From Xenorhabdus ehlersii (GTDB taxonomy: Bacteria > Pseudomonadota > Gammaproteobacteria > Enterobacterales > Enterobacteriaceae), in contig NZ_RAQI01000006.1 of the NCBI RefSeq assembly GCF_003610465.1, positions 186,001 to 250,000 on the forward strand: a stretch of DNA of 64,000 nt. The letters run 5' to 3'. Every line of letters starts with the position of its first letter. Positions within the stretch are counted from its first letter, which is position 1. The position numbers and the translations under genes are program-made. Below are positions 59,034 through 64,000 of the stretch, one piece after another. Below the pieces are notes generated by a model that saw nothing but the letters and a program-made list of their open reading frames with translations, was not told the origin of the DNA and ran no database searches.

Positions 59034-61757
59034 ATGGCTACGATACATGTAGACGGCAAAGAATATGATGTAAACGGGGCTGATAACCTGTTACAAGCCT
59101 GCCTCTCATTGGGGCTTGATATACCTTATTTTTGCTGGCATCCAGCGCTGGGAAGCGTTGGCGCTTGCCGCCAGTGTGCGGTGAAGCAATATCAAAATGC
59201 GGAAGATACGCGCGGTCGTCTGGTGATGTCTTGTATGACGCCGGCGTCAGATGGCACGTATATCTCCATTGATGATGAAGAAGCTAAACAGTTCCGTGCC
59301 AATGTTGTGGAATGGTTAATGACCAACCATCCCCACGACTGTCCAGTTTGTGAGGAAGGGGGTAACTGTCATTTGCAAGATATGACAGTGATGACGGGGC
59401 ATTCATTCCGAAAATACCGTTTTACCAAACGTACTCACAAAAATCAGGCGTTGGGGCCATTCATTGCTCATGAAATGAACCGTTGTATCGCCTGTTATCG
59501 TTGTGTCCGTTACTACAAAGATTATGCGGATGGAACAGATTTTGGCGTTTATGGCGCTCATGACAACGTTTATTTTGGTCGTCCTGAAAGTGGCACATTG
59601 GAAAGTGAATTTTCCGGTAACCTTGTTGAAATTTGCCCAACAGGGGTATTTACCGATAAAACACATTCAGAACGTTATAACCGTAAATGGGACATGCAGT
59701 TTGCGCCAAGTATCTGCCAACAGTGCAGCATTGGCTGTAACACCAGCCCTGGTGAACGTTATGGTGAATTGCGCCGGATAGAAAACCGTTATAACGGCAC
59801 GGTTAACCACTACTTCATGTGTGATCGCGGGCGTTTCGGTTATGGTTATGTCAACCGTGACGACCGTCCTCGCCAGCCCCAACAGTTGCGTGGTGATCAG
59901 TGGATTTCATTGAATGCTGAGCAGGTTATGCAAGGGGGTGCAGACATTTTGCGTCAGGCGAAAAATGCTATTGGCATCGGTTCACCGCGTGCCAGCATTG
60001 AAAGTAACTTTGCCTTGCGTGAATTGGTGGGTGCGGAAAACTTCTACAGCGGCATTTCAGCGGAAGAACAGCAACGCCTTGATATGATGTTAGAAATTCT
60101 CCAGCAAGGTGGAGTCTATACGCCATCCCTGCGTGAAATTGAAGATTATGATGCGGTGTTGGTGTTAGGGGAAGACCTGACCCAAACGGCTGCCCGTATG
60201 GCGTTATCTGTACGCCAGGCAGTGAAAGGCAAAGCGCGTGAAATGGCTGCCGCCCAGAAAGTGGCAGACTGGCAGATTGCGGCGGTTATGAATATTGGTC
60301 AACATGCCAAGTATCCTCTCTTCTTGACCAGTGTCGATGAAACCCGATTGGATGATATTGCAGCATGGAGCTACCGTGCACCTGTTGATGATCAGGCTCG
60401 CTTAGGTTTTGCCGTGGCACATGCCTTGAACAATATCGCACCTGCCGTTAATGATCTGCCGGATGAGCTGAAATCGAAAGTAGAAATCATTGCGCATGCA
60501 TTGCGTGATGCGAAAAAACCATTGATTATCAGTGGCAGCAATCCAGGCAGTGATGCTTTGATTCAGGCTGCTGCCAATATCGCATGGGCCCTGAAAGATA
60601 AAGGTTCGGATGTGGGTCTTTCCTATGTTGCTGTATATGCCAATAGCCTGGGACTGGCAATGATGGAGGCGCAGCCATTGGATTCTGCTTTACAGCGTAT
60701 TGCTAAAGGGGATTCAGATACCGCCATCGTGATGGAAAACGATCTCTATCGTCATGCACCGGCGGATAAAATTGATCGCGCACTGGATAGTCTGAAAAAT
60801 CTGATCGTCGTGGATCACCAACGTACTGCTATCATGGATAAGGCGCATTTGATTCTGTCGGCCTCCAGTTTTGCTGAAAGCGATGGTACGTTGGTGAATC
60901 AGGAAGGTCGTGCCCAACGCTATTTCCAGGTTTACGAACCCGCATTTTATGATAAATCCATCGTTATGTTAGAAAGCTGGCGCTGGATGCATTCCTTGTA
61001 TACCACCTATACGCAGTGTGAAACGGACTGGACACAACTTGATCATGTGATTGCAGCTTGTGTCAAAGTGATGCCGCAATTCAAAGGCATCATCAATGCG
61101 GCACCAGATGCGACATTCCGTATTCGTGGCCAAAAATTGGCACGTTCACCTCATCGTTACAGTGGCCGTACAGCGATGTTGGCTGATGTCAGTGTCCATG
61201 AGCAGCGCCAACCACAGGATATCGATACCGCATTTGCTTTCTCAATGGAAGGGAACAACAGCCCATATGCCCCACGTCAGCAAATCCCGTTTGCATGGGC
61301 ACCAGGCTGGAACTCACCACAAGCGTGGAATAAATTTCAGGCTGAAATCGGTGGCAAGCTGCGTTTCGGCGATCCGGGCGTTCGTTTGATTGAAACGGTT
61401 GATGGTGGGTTGAACTACTTTGACGCTATCCCGACAGCATTCACTGCGCAAAAAGATCAATGGCATGTGGCGCCTTATTTCCATTTGTTCGGCAGTGAAG
61501 AACTGTCACAACGTTCTGATGTAATACAGGCACGTATGCCTGAGCCGTATGTGATGATCAATCATAAAGATGCGGAGCATTTGAATGTGAAAGAAGGTGC
61601 TGTGATGGCATTTGATTGTGAAGGGCAGAAACTGCGTTTAGCCGTGCGTTTGAGCGGCAATCTGGCACAAGGGCAAATCGGCTTGCCACTGGGAATGTCG
61701 GGTATACCGCCGGTTCTGGCAGGCAAATCAGTCCATAACTTACGGGAGGTTGCATAA
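59034..61757 (+). CDS. nuoG: NADH-quinone oxidoreductase subunit G
   Basis: NuoG is the large iron-sulfur subunit that wires electrons from NuoF toward NuoB. The N-terminal ferredoxin-like domain holds the [2Fe-2S] N1b ligands ([16 protein letters not shown] and SCMTPASDG). [14 protein letters not shown] binds cluster N5, including a His ligand, CIACYRC and EICPTGVF bind N4, and CQQCSIGC belongs to the extra cluster N7. A molybdopterin-oxidoreductase-like domain follows without a cofactor role. I chose [11 protein letters not shown] at 59034 (907 residues, E. coli 908); an ATG at 59025 is also possible. The stop overlaps the nuoH start by one base. Confidence 0.96.
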   Translation: MATIHVDGKEYDVNGADNLLQACLSLGLDIPYFCWHPALGSVGACRQCAVKQYQNAEDTRGRLVMSCMTPASDGTYISIDDEEAKQFRANVVEWLMTNHPHDCPVCEEGGNCHLQDMTVMTGHSFRKYRFTKRTHKNQALGPFIAHEMNRCIACYRCVRYYKDYADGTDFGVYGAHDNVYFGRPESGTLESEFSGNLVEICPTGVFTDKTHSERYNRKWDMQFAPSICQQCSIGCNTSPGERYGELRRIENRYNGTVNHYFMCDRGRFGYGYVNRDDRPRQPQQLRGDQWISLNAEQVMQGGADILRQAKNAIGIGSPRASIESNFALRELVGAENFYSGISAEEQQRLDMMLEILQQGGVYTPSLREIEDYDAVLVLGEDLTQTAARMALSVRQAVKGKAREMAAAQKVADWQIAAVMNIGQHAKYPLFLTSVDETRLDDIAAWSYRAPVDDQARLGFAVAHALNNIAPAVNDLPDELKSKVEIIAHALRDAKKPLIISGSNPGSDALIQAAANIAWALKDKGSDVGLSYVAVYANSLGLAMMEAQPLDSALQRIAKGDSDTAIVMENDLYRHAPADKIDRALDSLKNLIVVDHQRTAIMDKAHLILSASSFAESDGTLVNQEGRAQRYFQVYEPAFYDKSIVMLESWRWMHSLYTTYTQCETDWTQLDHVIAACVKVMPQFKGIINAAPDATFRIRGQKLARSPHRYSGRTAMLADVSVHEQRQPQDIDTAFAFSMEGNNSPYAPRQQIPFAWAPGWNSPQAWNKFQAEIGGKLRFGDPGVRLIETVDGGLNYFDAIPTAFTAQKDQWHVAPYFHLFGSEELSQRSDVIQARMPEPYVMINHKDAEHLNVKEGAVMAFDCEGQKLRLAVRLSGNLAQGQIGLPLGMSGIPPVLAGKSVHNLREVA

Positions 61758-62734
61758 TGAGCTGGTTTACTCCCGAGGTCATTGAAATCCTGATTGCTGT
61801 ATTGAAAGCTGTTGCCATTCTACTGGTCGTGGTTATCTGCGGGGCATTCATGAGTTTCTTTGAACGCCGCATTCTTGGCCTGTTTCAAAACCGTTATGGG
61901 CCAAACCGAGTCGGTTGGGGCGGTTCATTGCAGCTTGTCGCAGACATGATCAAAATGTTCTTTAAAGAAGACTGGGCACCGCGCTTTTCTGACAGAGCCA
62001 TTTTCACTTTGGCCCCAGTTATTGCCTTCTGCTCAATGCTGCTGGCCTTTGTTATTGTGCCGGTAAGCCCGACATGGATGGTCGCAGACCTGAATATTGG
62101 TATCTTATTCTTCATGATGATGGCGGGTTTGGCGGTTTATTCCGTGCTGTTTGCTGGTTGGGCGAGTAACAACAAATATGCCTTGCTGGGTGCGATGCGT
62201 GCATCCGCACAGACATTGAGTTATGAAGTTTTCCTCGGTATGTCCATGATGGGCGTTGTGGCACAAGCTGGCTCCTTTAACATGGTGGATATCGTCAACT
62301 CACAGCAACATGTGTGGAATGTCATTCCTCAATTCTTTGGCTTCCTGACCTTTGCCATTGCGGGGGTAGCGGTATGCCACCGCCATCCCTTTGACCAACC
62401 GGAAGCAGAGCAAGAACTGGCTGACGGCTATCACATTGAATATTCCGGTATGAAATTCGGTCTGTTTTTTGTCGGGGAATATATCGCGATTGTGACGGTA
62501 TCTGCTTTGATCGTCACGCTGTTCTTTGGTGGCTGGAATGGGCCTTTCTTGCCTCCATTCGTCTGGTTTGCGCTGAAAACAGCATTTTTCATGATGATGT
62601 TCATCTTGATCCGTGCTGCATTGCCGCGTCCTCGTTATGACCAGGTAATGTCGTTTGGCTGGAAAGTTTGTCTGCCGTTAACGTTACTTAATATGCTAGC
62701 GACAGCAGCAGTTATTTTATACAACGCTCAATAA
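61757..62734 (+). CDS. nuoH: NADH-quinone oxidoreductase subunit H
   Basis: NuoH is the membrane subunit that connects the peripheral arm to the proton-pumping arm and lines the quinone chamber. It has 325 residues, the E. coli length, and about eight membrane helices. [23 protein letters not shown] is the conserved cytoplasmic loop, and [25 protein letters not shown] carries the row of acidic residues needed for activity. TAATG overlap with nuoG indicates coupled translation. Confidence 0.97.
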   Translation: MSWFTPEVIEILIAVLKAVAILLVVVICGAFMSFFERRILGLFQNRYGPNRVGWGGSLQLVADMIKMFFKEDWAPRFSDRAIFTLAPVIAFCSMLLAFVIVPVSPTWMVADLNIGILFFMMMAGLAVYSVLFAGWASNNKYALLGAMRASAQTLSYEVFLGMSMMGVVAQAGSFNMVDIVNSQQHVWNVIPQFFGFLTFAIAGVAVCHRHPFDQPEAEQELADGYHIEYSGMKFGLFFVGEYIAIVTVSALIVTLFFGGWNGPFLPPFVWFALKTAFFMMMFILIRAALPRPRYDQVMSFGWKVCLPLTLLNMLATAAVILYNAQ

Positions 62735-62749
62735 AGGGGGGATTGAACC

Positions 62750-63292
62750 ATGACATTGAAAGAATTAGTGGTCGGTTTCGCCACCCAGGTACGCAGTATT
62801 TGGATGATAGGGCTTCATGCCTTCCATAAACGCGAAACAAAAATGTATCCGGAAGAGCCAGTTTATCTGCCACCCCGTTACCGTGGGCGCATCGTTCTGA
62901 CGCGTGATCCTGACGGTGAAGAGCGTTGTGTTGCGTGTAACTTGTGTGCAGCGGTATGTCCAGTGGGATGTATCGCACTGCAAAAAGCCGAGCATAAGGA
63001 TGGTCGCTGGTATCCTGAATTCTTCCGCGTCAACTTTTCGCGTTGCATTTTCTGCGGCCTGTGTGAAGAAGCGTGCCCAACTACCGCGATTCAGTTGACA
63101 CCGGATTTTGAACTGGGTGAATACAAGCGTCAGGATCTGGTGTACGAGAAAGAAGATCTGCTGATTTCAGGGCCAGGTAAATATCCTGACTATAACTTTT
63201 ACCGTAAGACAGGTATGGCAATTGACGGCAAGGATAAAGGCGAAGCCGACAATGAGGCCAAGCCTATCGACGTTAAAAGTCTGTTGCCGTAA
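62750..63292 (+). CDS. nuoI: NADH-quinone oxidoreductase subunit I
   Basis: NuoI is an 8Fe ferredoxin-like subunit that carries clusters N6a and N6b between NuoG and NuoB. Two complete CxxCxxCxxxCP motifs are present: [15 protein letters not shown] (about residues 60-74) and [12 protein letters not shown] (about 99-110). It has 180 residues (E. coli 180). [28 protein letters not shown] before the first motif is typical. It lies 15 bp after nuoH. Confidence 0.97.
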   Translation: MTLKELVVGFATQVRSIWMIGLHAFHKRETKMYPEEPVYLPPRYRGRIVLTRDPDGEERCVACNLCAAVCPVGCIALQKAEHKDGRWYPEFFRVNFSRCIFCGLCEEACPTTAIQLTPDFELGEYKRQDLVYEKEDLLISGPGKYPDYNFYRKTGMAIDGKDKGEADNEAKPIDVKSLLP

Positions 63293-63304
63293 GGAGCGAT
63301 ATTC

Positions 63305-63835
63305 ATGGAATTTACATTTTATGTCGCAGGGCTGGTTGCTATTCTCGCAACACTCAGGGTAATAACCCATACGAACCCAGTGCATGCACTGTTGTATCTG
63401 ATTATTTCCTTGTTGGCACTGTCCGTTGTGTTTTTTTCAATGGGTGCCTATTTTGCTGGTGCTTTGGAGATCATCGTTTACGCGGGCGCAATTATGGTGT
63501 TGTTCGTCTTCGTCGTGATGATGCTGAATCTGGGAAAATCAGTTATCGAGCAGGAGCGGCTATGGTTACAGCCCCGAGTTTGGATTGGCCCGTCAATCTT
63601 GTCTATCGTCCTGTTGATTGTGTTGGTTTATGCCATCAGTACTCTGTCATCCGCTGAAATCAGTGGTGAAGTGGTCAGTGCCAAAGAAGTGGGCATTAGC
63701 CTGTTTGGGCCTTATGTATTAGCTGTTGAACTGGCATCTTTGCTGCTGTTGGCAGGATTGGTAGTGGCTTACCACATCGGCCGTGAAAACCGACAAGGGG
63801 AAGTGATCAGCAATCGTGCGGAGGATCAACAATAA
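63305..63835 (+). CDS. nuoJ: NADH-quinone oxidoreductase subunit J
   Basis: NuoJ is a proton-channel membrane subunit of complex I with five predicted helices. The 176-residue protein (E. coli 184) has [13 protein letters not shown] near the start and the central [26 protein letters not shown], which contains the conserved Glu and the helix with a pi-bulge involved in coupling. The stop overlaps the start of nuoK by one base (TAATG). Confidence 0.96.
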   Translation: MEFTFYVAGLVAILATLRVITHTNPVHALLYLIISLLALSVVFFSMGAYFAGALEIIVYAGAIMVLFVFVVMMLNLGKSVIEQERLWLQPRVWIGPSILSIVLLIVLVYAISTLSSAEISGEVVSAKEVGISLFGPYVLAVELASLLLLAGLVVAYHIGRENRQGEVISNRAEDQQ

Positions 63836-64000
63836 TGATAGCGTTACACCATGGCCTCATTCTGGCGGCTATTCTGTTTACATTGGGCTTCACCTGCCTG
63901 ATTATCCGCCGCAATCTATTATTTATGCTGATCGGGTTGGAAATCATGATCAATGCTTCAGCGCTGGCGTTTGTCGTTGCTGGCAGCTATTGGCTCCAGC
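63835..64000 (+). CDS. nuoK: NADH-quinone oxidoreductase subunit K (3' end outside window)
   Basis: NuoK is a small proton-translocating membrane subunit related to MrpC. The first 55 codons are present: [18 protein letters not shown], then [18 protein letters not shown], with the conserved membrane glutamate in GLE (about residue 36). E. coli NuoK has 100 residues, so about half the gene is beyond the window. The start overlaps the nuoJ stop by one base. Confidence 0.95.
   Translation, partial: MIALHHGLILAAILFTLGFTCLIIRRNLLFMLIGLEIMINASALAFVVAGSYWLQ

Noticed and set aside
1..64000. tRNA or rRNA genes, integrases, transposases or attachment sites
   Set aside because: None was recognised on either strand, including at the edges of the accessory block at about 3.7 and 42.4 kb. 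Small RNAs cannot be excluded by eye.

Overview
The window is chromosomal DNA from a gammaproteobacterium of the Morganellaceae, most likely Xenorhabdus (Photorhabdus is the alternative). The backbone is in the E. coli order purF-ubiX-yfcH-yfcG-yfcD ... pta-ackA-yfbV-yfbT-yfbS-yfbR-alaA-lrhA-nuoA...K, with several E. coli genes absent (for example the argT-his transport block, yfcE, yfcF, yfcC, yfbU). The genus assignment is inferred from this gene order plus a three-gene NRPS set with a SyrD/PvdE-type exporter that resembles the PAX lysine-rich lipopeptide locus of Xenorhabdus. No database search was possible.

Layout. 1-3.7 kb: end of purF, ubiX, the epimerase yfcH, the glutathione-transferase-like yfcG and the Nudix gene yfcD. 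3.8-34 kb: an accessory block read on the minus strand. It holds a beta/gamma-crystallin-like orphan gene, then three NRPS genes transcribed in the order paxA (1 module), paxB (3 modules), paxC (4 modules plus thioesterase), and upstream of them the exporter paxT behind its own terminator. 34.8-42.4 kb: the arginine succinyltransferase operon astCADBE followed by an amino-acid permease. 42.5-45.9 kb: ackA-pta (minus). 46.2-49.4 kb: yfbV, yfbT, yfbS (plus). 49.5-51.5 kb: yfbR and alaA (minus). 52.3-53.3 kb: the LysR regulator lrhA with long flanking intergenic regions. 54.0-64.0 kb: the complex I operon nuoA-B-CD-E-F-G-H-I-J-K, cut inside nuoK.

The NRPS line has eight modules. The first adenylation domain reads as a serine pocket. 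The other seven share almost one pocket (D-T-S-D-I-G-S/T-V-I), which I infer to be for a basic residue, probably lysine. Four condensation domains carry the dual epimerization/condensation motif, predicting D residues at positions 3, 5, 6 and 7. PaxC modules 2 and 3 are a near-perfect tandem duplication with a 3,282-bp period; without it the line would make seven residues, the size I recall for PAX peptides. The product here may therefore be an enlarged eight-residue PAX-type lipopeptide. This is the most notable observation in the window.

How the parts work together: paxABC would build, epimerize and release a cationic lipopeptide and paxT would export it. The ast operon degrades arginine to glutamate and succinate. 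Pta-AckA handles acetate overflow and complex I feeds electrons to quinone. LrhA (the HexA/PecT type) is a global regulator that could act on secondary metabolism, but nothing in the sequence ties it directly to pax.
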